Positions 46,234 to 56,860 of a DNA stretch of 64,000 nt are shown here, piece after piece. The translations under genes were made by a program, and so were the position numbers. The stretch is from Crotalaria pallida (lineage: Eukaryota; Streptophyta; Magnoliopsida; Fabales; Fabaceae), in the NCBI GenBank assembly GCA_037953625.1, contig CM075652.1, forward strand, positions 13,350,501-13,414,500, in the 5' to 3' direction. The notes below the pieces were generated by a model. It saw nothing but the letters and a program-made list of their open reading frames with translations, was not told the DNA's origin and searched no databases. How positions within the stretch are numbered: the stretch's first letter is position 1; the number at the start of each line of letters is the position of its first letter.

Positions 46234-46975
46234 TTAGTTTATTTTCAGTTATGATTTATGAGTCATGTAAGTTAATGGACTTTGATAACTTTGTTGGATA
46301 CCATGTAACTCTCGTACTGCAATAAGGTTTTCTGGGCTTGACAACTGAAATAATATTATAATGATTTTTAGTATGATAAATGGGGTTCCAAAGCGCGGTG
46401 TTGGTAATATCTCGGTTTGGAATTTGATGGATGACGTGGATCATGAGTGTATTATGTTGTAATAAAAATGTTTTTGAAAAAGAAACGTATTTACAAGAAA
46501 GAACCCATGTCCACGTCATTAATGAAAAAAAATTTTGACCCGTATTTTTACCAATTAAATAAAAAGGAAATTTCAGGTTTCTAAATTGAGGTGTTTTACT
46601 ATGTTATTATATATGTGAAATTATAATAATAGAAAAATTAAAATAAAATGTTTACAATATTAGACACAAAATCGACCGTTGGATATGAAGATAAGTATAT
46701 TAGGAAGCTTATCTCCAAATTTGTACAAGATTCGACGGTTAACAAAAAAGTTATGGCATTTTAAATGCAAATGGTTCTGTCACTTTGCACTATCTAATCG
46801 ATTAGAAAAAAAATCGATTAGAAGAAAGTCTAATCGATTAGAACCGCCTCAAACAACCAACTTTAAGTCGGTTTAACACGAATGGTTGAGATTAAACACA
46901 ATTTCAACCACAAATTGCATAAAAATCACCCTTGGCAGTGTTCTTCATTGAAAGGGACATTTGGGGGTGATTAAT
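46234..46975 (+). other. 3' region of unit A and upstream region of unit B
   Basis: No gene. 46234-46450 parallels the 3' region of unit B (AAGGTTTTCTGGGCTTGAC here, AAGGTTCTGGGTTATGTC at 49351; GATGACGTGGA here, AATGACGTGAA at 49463). Around 46795-46850 CTAATCGATTAG-type palindromes occur three times. The boundary between the units, near 46540, is uncertain. Confidence 0.4.
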
Positions 46976-48771
46976 TTAAATAAATGGAGGGAGTATACAC
47001 TCAAAACTCAAGAACAACACCCTTAAACCCTTTGAAAACGTGTTGTGCTGTCATGAACTTTCCTTGATTCGTTCTCTATGATCTAAGCCTCAAAACCTTA
47101 CAAATCATATACCAAATTAAAGCTCGTTCAACACTCTTCAATTTGGTACCAAGTTTGCTTGATTTGGTGGAGTGTGGAGAAAGATATAACCCTGCAAATT
47201 TTGGTGTTTATGTCTAAAATCTGAATTTCAGATTCGTGGAGCTCTCTTTCCTTGATTCGTGTGGTAAGCTCGAGCATCCTTTGAGCTTCAAAATTGTTTT
47301 ATTTTCAAGCTAGATAACATATCCTAGTTTTGATTCTAACCCTTGATCACGAATTATTATGCCCTATTCAACTGAAAACAGAGACGTTGAGGTTGAAACC
47401 AAAAACTTGGGATTTTCCCAACAAACTTGTTTCTTTCCACTCAGAATCGATCCTAACACGTGAGATAGGTGAGGGAGAAGTTATCCGAGTGCTAGAATAA
47501 TAATCCAATGGCTAGAAATATAAGAGTTCTCATGAACTCAAGGGCAAAGATTGATTTTCATGAAACTTGAATGAGGTTTATGACTTGGAGGTCATACCAA
47601 GTTCAAGTAAAGATTTGAACAAGTTATAATCATCACATATGAGCTATATAATTGCTAAAATTGATTTTTTATACAAGAGAATTGAAAATCATATGTTAAG
47701 TTATGGATTTACGTCTTTTATGCAATTGATATGAATTGTATATGAATATGATTTGATTACTTAAATTATGTTTGAACATATGTAAATATGTGTATGTTTG
47801 ATCTATTTTGGCTTAGTTTTGATTAAAGTGAAGTGTATCAAGATTTGATATTGCAAACCTCAATTCAGATTGCAAAATTGAGCAGTCTAATCGATTAGAT
47901 GATGTTCTAATCGATTAGACAGTATAATTTTTACTAGCAAAATTTGAATTTTTGCATTCTAATCGATTAGAGCTCCTTCTAATCTATTAGTATGACCCTG
48001 AAAAGTGGAAAATGCCAAATTTTAATACACCTAGCTTTAACCTAAATATTTATTGAATATGAAATGTATTTTTATGAATAAATGAATATTTCTATTATAA
48101 TATTGATGATGGATGATTATGAATATGAATGCATGATTATGAAATGAAATAATAAGGAAAAGTGAAACGATAAATTATTTGCATTCGCACGAGGAGTTGT
48201 GGATGGTGAGATAGGATATCGGAAAAGATACGACCACTCTAAGAATTAGAGAGATAATTCTTAGGATCGGGGTGAGAATGTGCAGAGGTTAGGTTCGACA
48301 GTGATTCGTCAATAACCGTGGGGATTATTATGGGTAAAACGGTCCTATGATGGGGGGATTCTGTAGACATTTCCCGGGATAATTTTGCTTAACCATAATA
48401 TATCCTATCGGCCTCTAGGTGCATATCATGGCTGCGGAGGGCGGACCTTTTCCAATGATTTAACCCTAGAGAGAAAGGGTACGCATAGATGATTTGCGTG
48501 ATCTGTCGTGGTTGAAAGGCGTTTACTCCCAGTTGCTTTCCTTTGATTAGAGAGAAAACGTTGAATACAACAGGACTGAATGAGATTAGAATACATGCAT
48601 CATGCCACTTAATTACAAGATAATTGTATGATAAATTGGGTGTGCACTTGTATATGCATTATTCTTTGATTACTTGATTATTTGTGATTGTTATCTCTAG
48701 TTCTGACCGATTATTATTTGATTATTTTTTTCGGCTATGACTTACTCCCCTGCCCTTTTGTTTGTTAGATC
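46976..48771 (+). promoter_or_regulatory. Unit B promoter, 5' exon and 5' UTR intron (inferred)
   Basis: TATA-like TTTAAATAAATGG at 46976, an A/C-rich leader, a consensus donor TCGTGTG|GTAAGC (GT at 47264-47265), and an acceptor CCCTTTTGTTTGTTAG (AG at 48767-48768) three bases before the ATG at 48772, with a good pyrimidine tract and possible branch TGAC. The intron would be about 1505 bp. It contains more AATCGATT palindromes (47888-47990). No transcript evidence. Confidence 0.45.
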
Positions 48772-49200
48772 ATGGTGAGGAATCTCTTCTGCATAGAGAT
48801 GAGGCCACTCCGTAGTGGCCAGTAGCATTATGAGGACGATTGGGTAGTATTCGAGGGTGATGTCGATGTGATATTTCGTCATCCAAATCCACTATGTCGA
48901 ATGCGTCCTAAGAGGGTAAAGCTTCCTATGATTTATAGTATGCACATTCCACATGCTTTAAGATATCGACCAGGTTATCCTCCACCTCCAAATCATCATT
49001 TTAGACGATCTCTTCCTGTGAGTCCTTCTCCTCCTCGTGAGAGGATTATTAGAGAGGATCCTACTCGTCCTGGCCCTTTCACCAGATCGAGAGTGTTGAC
49101 TCCGGAATACGTTCCTAGTGGGTCAACACAGCATTCAGAAGGTGAGGAGGAGGAAGAGGATCCCGAAGAGGAGGAAGACCCAGAGGAAGAGGATCCATAA
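48772..49200 (+). pseudogene. Small acidic-tailed ORF of unit B, one in-frame stop
   Basis: ATG at 48772 (MVRNLFCIEMRPLRSGQ), TAG at 48823-48825, then open to the TAA at 49200. After the stop: DDWVVFEGDVDVIFRHPNPL, a Pro/Arg-rich middle (RPGYPPPPNHHFRRSLPVSP) and an almost pure Glu/Asp/Pro tail. It matches the unit A ORF in layout: MV at the start, GQ, W spaced 9-10 residues later, then G-DVI. It also matches in length (142 against 148), the acceptor just before the ATG, and the acidic tail. Not a family I recognise; the low-complexity tail may mislead searches. Confidence 0.55.
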
Positions 49201-49653
49201 GAAGAAGAAAACCCCGAGGGCGAGGATAGTCCGGTTAAGAACTCAACATGAAGCTAGTGGGTTACTAGTGATTGAGTTGAGAACGTAACAGTGAAGTTGT
49301 ATAATATCAATTAGCAGGACTTCTACTCTCTTGATTTTAGTTTCATGGAGTTTGGAACCAAGGTTCTGGGTTATGTCTTTTGGTCTGTGTTATATTGTAT
49401 ATATGTTAATCCGGATTCTATCTTTTGATGTGATGGCTAGTAAAGCTACGTTGTAGCCGCTAATGACGTGAAATATGTCTTAAAACCTTTTGATAATAAT
49501 GTATATGATGTAAATTAGTTCCAATCTCTATGTGTTTAATGTGTGATGTGTTGATTTGAATTAGTGATGGCTTGAGTTTATTTTCCTAAAAGGCGAAAAA
49601 TTAATCTAGATTTTTATAAAAGAATTAAAAAAAGGGAAATAAATTTGGGTCGT
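49201..49653 (+). other. Unit B 3' region
   Basis: No gene. Ends TTTGGGTCGTCGCAACA, the probable terminus of the outer insertion layer. Confidence 0.4.
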
Positions 49654-49893
49654 CGCAACACGGACCAAAGAAGGTAGTTAAGTTTTTTGAAACTTTAAAA
49701 AAATACATTAACATTTCAATTTTATCCTCTTATCTTGTATTGGGAATTTCTTAATGTATTATTTCACATTAATGGATAAAGGGCAAATAAGAGAAAATAG
49801 CAATAAATGCTTCCTAGAAAATGCAAAATGCCTTATAAATAGGACTACAGAATTCTTCTAGAATGCGCCCTATAAATAGGACCGGATGGAGTA

Positions 49894-50206
49894 AAACGAT
49901 AAGCTATTTATGTTTAGATCTTTTAACTGAGAAATGAATTTAAGCTGATTTGTTTTGTTTGGATAGTGTAAAGAAGATTACATGAGCATTAAAAAGTGTT
50001 CCTAACAAAAATAATCTACAGCACCTCTAAGGGAGATGTTGGATTTTAATTGTTTTTTCAAGAATATAATATAAAATTATAATCTCCATTGACAACCAAA
50101 CACATTAAATTATGATTATTTTTGAAAGAAAAAAAAACTGATAACATAATCTTAATATAAAGCAAACACCCCCTAAATAATTACTTCATCCATTCTATAT
50201 CTTTTG
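49894..50206. other. Intergenic, possible hAT-like MITE end
   Basis: No gene. The right part ends AAGCAAACACCCCCTAAAT; CAAACACCCCC is the usual end of plant hAT-like MITEs. Its partner may be at about 1447 (TGTTTGGTATGCGG), which would make it the outermost broken layer; the match is weak. Confidence 0.3.
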
Positions 50207-50215
50207 TGGTTTTAA

Positions 50216-50407
50216 GCTTTTTTTTTTTCCATGATCAGAGTGTCTATCGCTGATCGCAGTGACTAATCTCCTTGTTGGCTTGTGGGCACCTCTACTATGT
50301 GGGACAGCTGGCTCCGAGATTTAACGCTGTTGCATGCACAAGGCATGATTCAAACCTCTGACTTTGCTTAAGCGTTGATCAATCCCTGCCACTGAACCAC
50401 ACGCTCA
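50216..50407 (-). mobile_element. tRNA-derived SINE
   Basis: Minus strand: A box GTGGTTCAGTGGCAGGG (50386-50402), B box GAGGTTTGAATCATGCC (50342-50358), and an A tail (T-run 50218-50228). Nine-base target duplication TGGTTTTAA at 50207-50215 and 50408-50416, perfect. Confidence 0.85.
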
Positions 50408-50433
50408 TGGTTTTAACCTTTTCTTTTATTTAA

Positions 50434-50708
50434 TACTCCCTCCGGTCTCATATATAAGAAAAAAAAGTAACTTTACTCTTATTAAGAAAATTAGTTAATT
50501 GTATTTAATTTTCTTGAGTTCATAAAAAAAATAGACTATTTTAGGAAATATGCATTGGGAATAAAACAAAAATTAAATGATACTATCACTTTTTTGAGAT
50601 ATTTTAGGAATGATTGTATTGGAAATAGAGAGTTGGTTAAATTTTGCTTATATTTGAGACAATTAATAAGATGTTTTTATTTGCTTATATTCGAGATTGG
50701 AGGGAGTA
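50434..50708. mobile_element. Stowaway-like MITE
   Basis: 275 bp between TACTCCCTCCGGTCTCATAT and CGAGATTGGAGGGAGTA. Same family as the MITE at 56499. Confidence 0.85.
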
Positions 50709-50949
50709 TCTTGTATAGTTTTAGCTTTTCAAGGCATAATAAATATTTTTTTTCCAATTTTAACCTTCATTCAATCATTTTTATCACTCATTATTATTAA
50801 TTATATTTTTCTCCTTCATCTCATCTCTAAACTATCATACATTAATTAAATGACATATTTTCTAATAAAAATTAAATACTATCACAATTTTCAATAAGAA
50901 TTAAATAACATTTTTTAAACAAAACATATATAACACTTACAATATTCAA

Positions 50950-51250
50950 TACTCCCTCCGGTTCTATATATAGGTCACATTCTAGAAAGTTTTCTTGGTC
51001 CTAATTATAAGTCACTTTATATTTTCTATGCATCATTTATTGCTTTTTCTATTTTTTGCCCTTATTAAAAATGCTTTGACTATCTATGTGTTTTTTGTTG
51101 TTCATTAATGAGTACGAATTTTCCAAGAAAAATTAAGGGGATAAAATTGTAATGTTACAATATATTCTCATAGAATTCGTAAAAACAACCACTTTCTTTG
51201 GTATGTGTAATTCGGTTAAGTATGCCCTATAATAAGGATCGGAGGGAGTA
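50950..51250. mobile_element. Stowaway-like MITE
   Basis: 301 bp, ends TACTCCCTCCGGTTCTATAT and AATAAGGATCGGAGGGAGTA. Confidence 0.85.
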
Positions 51251-51370
51251 ATTTTTAATACGTGTAAAACAACCTTAGACAACATATTGCAGTGGTCCTC
51301 ATTATTGAAACATAAATGTAACAACGGAATTTCACGGCACACATGCTTAATAAATCTTGGGAGTTACTAA

Positions 51371-51645
51371 CATGTAATCTAAATTTACATGGTTGTTATG
51401 CAACTCTTTGTTCAACTAATAGAAATTTGTCACCACCTAATACATGTATGTCATGTCATTATTTAAAGTAGTCAAAATTCATTTTTTGCAATTTAGTCTA
51501 ACATAAAAAATAATATAGTTTTTAATGTTGGACTAAATTGCAAAAAATCATTTTCGACTACTTTAAGCATAAATGTATTAGGTGGCAAATTTTTATTAAT
51601 TTAATAAAGATTGCATACCAACCATCCAAATTTAGATAGCATGAT
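51371..51645. mobile_element. Long-hairpin foldback MITE directly 3' of the UGT gene
   Basis: The left arm (CTAAATTTACATGGTTGTTA onward, through ACCTAATACATGTATG and TTTTTTGCAATTTAGTC) pairs with the right arm (GACTAAATTGCAAAAAATCA, CATAAATGTATTAGGTGGCA, CAACCATCCAAATTTAG) over about 125 bp with few mismatches, around a 30-base A/T centre near 51515. It starts 47 bp past the UGT stop on the minus strand, so it may lie in the UGT 3' UTR. Confidence 0.85.
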
Positions 51646-51691
51646 TCAAGTATTCATAAATCTTTTGCACAAATGGCACAACCTTTTTCTT

Positions 51692-53194
51692 TCAATCTTT
51701 CAGCCAATCAACAAATTTTGCAAAGTTATCAGAAGACCGACCTCCTTCAGCCAAATTGTTCAATAGCTTCTCCTTTAACTCCAAAGACCTTGATCTTATG
51801 TTCTCATCATTGATAACTTGGTCCACTTTCTTTTTAATCTCCTCCCGCGCCACCACTCCATTTGCTTCCGATTCAAATCCTAACCCAACCTTCAGCTCAT
51901 CACAAATGTATTTCTTGTTATAAATTTGGTCCCCAAAATAAGGCCAACACAAGAAAGGCACTCCGTTAGACAAACCCTCCATAGTTGAGTTCCAACCACA
52001 ATGACTTACAAAGCAAGCTATAGCAGGGTGGCCTAGCACCTTTTGTTGAGGAGCCCATCCTACTATCTTACCACGACTTCCCCGAAATTCAGCGGGGAAC
52101 GTCAACTTATCGCTGAAATTCGGATCTTGACGAACAACCAAAAGAAAGGGTCTTTTTGTTAGTTCGAGTCCAAGAGCTAGCTCTGCAAATTGTGCTTGTT
52201 CAAATAGAGTGATACTACCGAATGCAACATATAAAACAGAACCATGAGGTTGTTGATCAAGCCAATTCATGCAAGAGATGTCTTCTTCCCAAAACTGTCC
52301 CAATGATGCTGCAGTTACACTTTTATTGTCATAACTTCTCAATAATGGACCAACCGGCTTGAACTTTGGAACTAAGGATAATGCTCCAGGTTCAAGTTCA
52401 TATGTGGTATTGCCTACCCACCACTCTGTCAAATCCCAAGCTGCTATGCAGCGCAACACGAACTTAAACAATTTCTTCTCAACTATTCGGTCCAACATAT
52501 TTACCCACCAAACCATAGTTGTGTCTATTGCAGGCATACTTGGTGATATGCTAAATGTCCTTTTGGTGATTGGGAATCCTGCAGTGCAAAACAAAATGAA
52601 GCAATTATTATCAATGCTATTTTTTTTTTTAATAAAATTGAACCAAAAGTTACTATAAATTAAAAAATAATTTTGTTAGTTAAAACCGACAAGATTACCA
52701 TCACAATCTATGATCTTGTCATCAATAAGCTTGGGAATTTTGTACGTCAAAGCAAATGTAGCTGCTGATGCAGGGCAGAAGAGAGCTCCTTTGATTTTAA
52801 GCTCGCTAGCAACTTCCAAAAGCCATGCCATAAAACAATCAACAAGTATGCAAGTAATTTTATGGTCACCTTTCAAATGAATGTCCTCTACGAGCTTCTC
52901 AAGCAAAGGAGGCACGGTGTTTATCATAGAAACACTCAAATCCCCAAAATTGCTTCTGTCATTCTCAGGCTCTAAGCCATCAGGGATTGAGACCAACTTT
53001 ATTGATGAAGATGTTTCACTGATACTTTCTTGCTTGGCCATGGAACTCACCACTCTCTTGTGGCTGAATTCTGTGTTCACAAAAATGATGTTGCATCCTT
53101 TCTCTGCTAGCTTTTGTGAAAAGTTCATCATGGGATTGACATGTCCTTGAGCTGGATATGGTATCACCAGCATAGTTGGAATGAAATTACTCAT
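51692..53194 (-). CDS. UDP-glycosyltransferase, UGT83A-like (two exons)
   Basis: Family 1 glycosyltransferase that moves sugar from a UDP-sugar to a small acceptor in the cytosol. Exon 1 is 53194-52699 (MSNFIPTMLVIPYPAQGHVN; the catalytic His is residue 18 in GHVNP), intron 52698-52579 (donor GATG|GTAATC, acceptor TTTGCACTGCAG), exon 2 52578-51692. The spliced frame is 1383 bp, 460 residues, the normal size. Exon 2 has the LSPSMPAI-like acceptor-side region (ISPSMPAID), TYELEPGA, then the complete 44-residue PSPG box from WAPQQKVLGHPAIACFVSHC through HCGWNSTMEGLSNGVPFLCW to PYFGDQ. The final Gln is often read as favouring UDP-glucose. No break is seen, so it is probably functional. The phase and place of the single intron, and SPSMP/DLEP-like motifs, suggest UGT83; the substrate cannot be told. 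Confidence 0.93.
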
Positions 53195-53238
53195 GTTGAA
53201 ATGTGTTTCTACTTTCTAATCAATGAAAGGCTCACTCC

Positions 53239-53244
53239 TTTATA
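53239..53244 (-). promoter_or_regulatory. TATA box of the UGT gene
   Basis: Minus-strand GTATAAAGG, TATAAA at 53244-53239, 45 bases before the ATG; this would give a short 5' UTR of about 15-20 bases. Confidence 0.5.
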
Positions 53245-53479
53245 CTCTTACATCCTTTATGTAAGCATTTGGAGTGACTTTGTAAGCGAATTAAGAAAAC
53301 TAATTAATATTGTTAATGATACTGAAATTGATAAATTGATATATTGGATATTTTTTTTTCAACATTATCTTTAAATATTTTTTGAGACTCCAAAAAATAT
53401 CGAATAAATAAAAACCTAATGCCATTTGAAATTAATATAATAGCTTATAAAAATGTCCAAATCAAACACATGATCTAGT

Positions 53480-53638
53480 GTCATTAGGGGGTTGCCCCAG
53501 TGGTAAGGAGGTTTGTATCCCATAGGGGAGGTCTCGGGTTCAAGTCCCCTTGTGGCGATTTCCTCCTTAGGCCTTTGTAAAGAATTTATTTAAAGTGATT
53601 TACTAACATTAACATGACTATGGCCTATATAAAAAAAA
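53480..53638 (+). mobile_element. tRNA-derived SINE in the UGT upstream region
   Basis: GGGGGTTGCCCCAGTGGTAA (A box), GGTCTCGGGTTCAAGTCCCC (B box), A9 tail. Flanked by ACACATGATCTAGT (53466-53479) and ACACGCGATTTAGT (53639-53652), a 14-bp target duplication with three mismatches. Not a tRNA gene: no acceptor stem pairing. Confidence 0.8.
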
Positions 53639-54067
53639 ACACGCGATTTAGTACTTATATTTAATGGCAAAGAGAGTATACACTGATTATAATAAATAAT
53701 ATTATTTACATGGGTTTGTTTAATTTCGAGTTAAGGATAAAATATTAAAAAGATTAATAACCTAAACTCACTAACTTTTAATTATTTGATTTTTAGTTTG
53801 AACATAAAAATATTATTTTTAATTTCTCATCATCAACTCTAAGAACCGAAATTAAGAAAAATTCTTATATTATTTACAAATAGGGGTGAAGTAATTTACT
53901 CCCTCCTTTCCTTTGTTTATATGTTTTTTTAGGAAAAAAAATTATTAGTGTTTATATAAGTTTTTCTAAGAAAATCAAGACAATATGTTTTTCACAATTA
54001 TATTATATTTTCCTATCTCTTTTTTTATTTTGCAAAGTTGTCATAAAATGTTATCACAACCATTATT

Positions 54068-54521
54068 TACTCATTCTGGACATATATATTAAGGCAAATG
54101 CTAACAAGTGCCCGTTAAAATGATAAAGATAGTTAAAATACATGGAAATGTGTGGTTCTTTGTATTCCCTAGACATGAATAATCCCCACATATGATTTAT
54201 TTCTCAATACTAGTAACTTTAACAAGTGCCCTTGTTAGCAAGACCCATATATTTATAAGTCACATTTTAGAAAAATTATTTGATTTTATTTATAAATTAC
54301 TTTATTTCTTTTAAGAGGCATTTATTGTTGTCTTTTCTTATTTGCCCTTGATTCATCAATGTGAAACAATGCATGAGTCTGTGAAATTTTTAATGTAAGT
54401 TAAGATGGTAAAATTGTAATGTTAAATAAAGTACATTTTTAAAATTTCAAGAAATGTAACTAACTTCTTTGACCTTTGTAAAATAATTAAGTGTGATAAA
54501 CAGTAAGGATCAGAAGAAATA
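54068..54521. mobile_element. Diverged Stowaway-like MITE with a nested MITE
   Basis: Ends TACTCATTCTGGACATATAT and CAGTAAGGATCAGAAGAAATA; both are diverged forms of the CTCCCTCCGGTCC family. Interrupted by the element at 54091-54243. Confidence 0.5.
54091..54243. mobile_element. Small MITE nested in the previous one
   Basis: Inverted ends GCTAACAAGTGCCCGTTAAA and TTTAACAAGTGCCCTTGTTAGC; flanked by CATATATATT and CATATATTT, a target duplication of about 9 bp, which would suit a Mutator-type MITE. Confidence 0.65.
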
Positions 54522-55628
54522 TTTTGAAAATAATGATAAATAGCAAAATACGGAAAAACAATATATTAACTTAATTATATTAGGCATTAATTTAATAATT
54601 AATACATGTTCTTCAACCTTAAAATACTTATTCTTTCCATTTCTACATAGTGTGTTTTAAGGTTATACACTAGTTTTAAAAAATGATTAGATAATGTAAA
54701 AATTTGATATATTTTGATTATAAAACCCTATGTAATTATTATTGAAGAGAGATAATAATATTTAAGATGAAAAAGATGTTTATTTATGAACAACAAAAAA
54801 TACATAAATAGTCAAAACATTTAATAAGGACGAAAAAGAAAAAAAAAATGATGTGTAGGAAATATAAAGTGACTTATAATTTGAACCAAAATTTTTTCTA
54901 AAATGTAACCTATAATAAGGATAGAAGTAAGTATTAATTAGATATTGAATTTGTAAAAAAATACTAATACATAAGAAATAAGAGAGAAAATTTTTACTTT
55001 TTTTGTTAGAAGTAGTAATCTTCATCCCAACAAAGCAAAAAAATAGCACAATACAAAACCTAAAAATTCAAGTCTCCGCACCTACTATGTAGTGTTTGAG
55101 ACTGAACCTAGGTCAAAAACCAAAACCAAATACAAAGAAATTAAATCACCTGTAATAATCTATCTACTACCACCTTATTAGGCCATGATAAGAGCTAATT
55201 CTTTTATACAGAAAAACTTTATGAATAGAAGTATTAATAAAGGAATTTGAAGAAGTAATAAATTCTTTGACAACAAATGTTGATGTCAGAATCTGGGTTA
55301 GATTCCGATCCAATCCAATCATATCCAACTGGCCAACTCCCTTGACGATTTTTTTGTGGTCAAATAATTAAAAGAAAAATGCTAAAGAATTGGTATATTG
55401 TTTAAGGAATAAAAAGGTAGTTTTATCTTGAAAATATTGAATTTAAAATATCGAAGATTAGTTGATCTAGATTTTTAATTTAAATTTTTCTTTAAGGTCT
55501 TTCTAGAACAATGTTTTTAGGACATTGGTTAGCAAGCGTAAGTAAAAATCCCTGTACAATATCGGTCTACAATGAGAGTGTTTAAAATTTCTATTTAAAG
55601 TATCAAATCATTTATGTTTTCTTCTTAA
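54522..55628. other. AT-rich intergenic stretch
   Basis: No gene on either strand. 54890-54930 looks like a MITE right end (AACCTATAATAAGGATAGAA). A lone left MITE end, TACTCCCTCCTTTCC, is at 53897. Confidence 0.5.
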
Positions 55629-55802
55629 TAGATTTTGTTGGGGTTTATCTCAAGAAAAGGAAAAGATTTACTGGATGATTCATTATGAGTTAGAGTTGTC
55701 TTCCAATGGAGGCTTTGCTTTGAGGCAGTTGGAAGAAGTTTGGAAGAAGTTTACAAGTGACAGGAATGAGGATTTACTGGTTTATTTCATAGTATTTCAG
55801 TA
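55629..55802 (+). pseudogene. LINE reverse-transcriptase C-terminal scrap
   Basis: Translated in one frame: RFCWGLSQEKEKIYWMIHYE then ELSSNGGFALRQLEEVW, which resembles the FLWGG...KRKIHWV....P...GGLGIR.L stretch after the RT domain of plant LINEs. Ends in a stop at 55800. Very short and degraded. Confidence 0.35.
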
Positions 55803-56498
55803 GATACACGTTGTTTCTCGATCAAGAACAGGAATGTACCTTAACAAACCCATCTTTATTTCTCACATTTTATTACTCTGCGTACCTTGTTATAGAGTAC
55901 CATTTTGGTAGAATTGGTGTCCCTTTTTATAAGTCATTTTAGAATATCTAGATAGTATTAAAGATTTTATTCCTAATACATCCTTTATAATTACGTAGAG
56001 GTGATAGAGTAATAATTACAATAGAAAAAATGAATAAAGTTGTAAAATTTTAAATAATGGTAACTTTGGAATGACAACATATTTTTTTGATGAATTTTAG
56101 AGTAATAATTATTTTTCTTGATCTGCGTGAATTATGTAAAAGTAAGTTATATTAACGAACAGAATATATATGTGATATTAATTATTAAAAAATATCTAAA
56201 ATAAATTAAAAAATTAAAAAATATCCAAAATAATTAAAATAAATAATTAAAAAATATTAAATACAAAAAATATATAAATATTAAAAATATATAAATAATT
56301 TTTTTAAATACAAAAGTTTGGGGGTTGAGAAGTCGTGGGGTTGGACACGACTTCTAACTAGATTACGTTTTTTTTTTAAATTTATATTTGTAGCTATTAA
56401 AAATAAAATATAAAAATATAATTAAATATTACCACATTTTTTAAATATTTCTTTTCGTCCTATTGTTAAGTTATTTTTCAGGTCTTCTTTAATTTATA
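55803..56498. other. AT-rich intergenic stretch
   Basis: No gene. 56150-56310 is nearly pure A/T low-complexity sequence. Confidence 0.5.
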
Positions 56499-56860
56499 TA
56501 CTCCGTCATGCTCAAATTATAAGTAACTTTAACTAATTTTACGCTTATTAAGGAGGTTATTTGATTGTATTTAATTTTCTAAAATTTATAAAAGAATAAA
56601 GGTATTTTAGGAAAGTTGCATTGAGAATGAAACAAAAACTAAATAAGATAACAATTTTTTAGAAATTATTTTAGGAATGTTGGTAGAGGCAAAACCCACT
56701 TCGGTGATCTCTACGCCTCGGAGGGGATTAGTCTTTGGCTGTCAACTGGGGATACCCTTGGTGTACACCAAAAAAAAAATTAAAAAAAATTAGTTAATTT
56801 TGCTTATATTTTAAACCAAAAAAGTATATTTTTTTCTCATATTTTAAGTCGGAGGAAATA
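56499..56860. mobile_element. Stowaway-like MITE interrupted by a SINE scrap
   Basis: Ends TACTCCGTCATGCTCAAATT and TTAAGTCGGAGGAAATA. Its body (GGAAAGTTGCATTGAGAATG, TTAGTTAATTTTGC) matches the uninterrupted MITE at 50434, where GGAATGATTG joins directly to text like TTGGTTAAATTTTGC. Confidence 0.7.
56681..56795 (+). mobile_element. 5'-truncated SINE
   Basis: GCAAAACCCACTTCGGTGAT...GGATACCCTTGGTGTACACC followed by A10 and A7 runs, lying exactly where the MITE is broken. No A or B box remains. Confidence 0.45.

Larger units (their letters stand above)
11799..49653 (+). mobile_element. Outer insertion layer with TGTAACG...GCAACA ends, holding units A and B
   Basis: The MITE is broken at about 11798/49654. 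The inserted material begins TGTAACGTCCATTGG, a common start of plant gypsy LTRs, and ends TTTGGGTCGTCGCAACA. After removal of the copia element it is about 9.4 kb and holds two parallel units, each a long T/G-rich stretch, a splice acceptor, a small ORF with an acidic tail, and a 3' region. I could not find a matching 5-bp target duplication (ACATG on the left, CGGAC on the right), so it may be one old element, two tandem elements or a rearranged remnant. Confidence 0.4.
11751..49893. mobile_element. Second Stowaway-like MITE, enclosing about 38 kb of nested insertions
   Basis: The left end, TACTCTCTCTGGTCCTATTT with ATAGGGCATACTT at 11751-11783, pairs well with the right end at 49861-49893 (reverse complement TACTCCATCCGGTCCTATTT, ATAGGGCGCATTC). 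Only about 50 bp of the left part and 240 bp of the right part belong to the MITE; everything between is later insertion. Confidence 0.7.

Noticed and set aside
11799..49653. Reading units A and B as the two LTRs of one element
   Set aside because: They are too different in DNA for LTRs of one insertion, and no internal coding region lies between them once the copia element is removed.
1450..50180. An outermost hAT-like MITE enclosing everything between 1450 and 50180
   Set aside because: The ends (TGTTTGGTATGCGG and AAGCAAACACCCCC) are only loosely alike and no 8-bp duplication was found.
53480..53580. tRNA gene
   Set aside because: A and B boxes are present but the cloverleaf stems do not pair, and an A tail and flanking duplication show a SINE.
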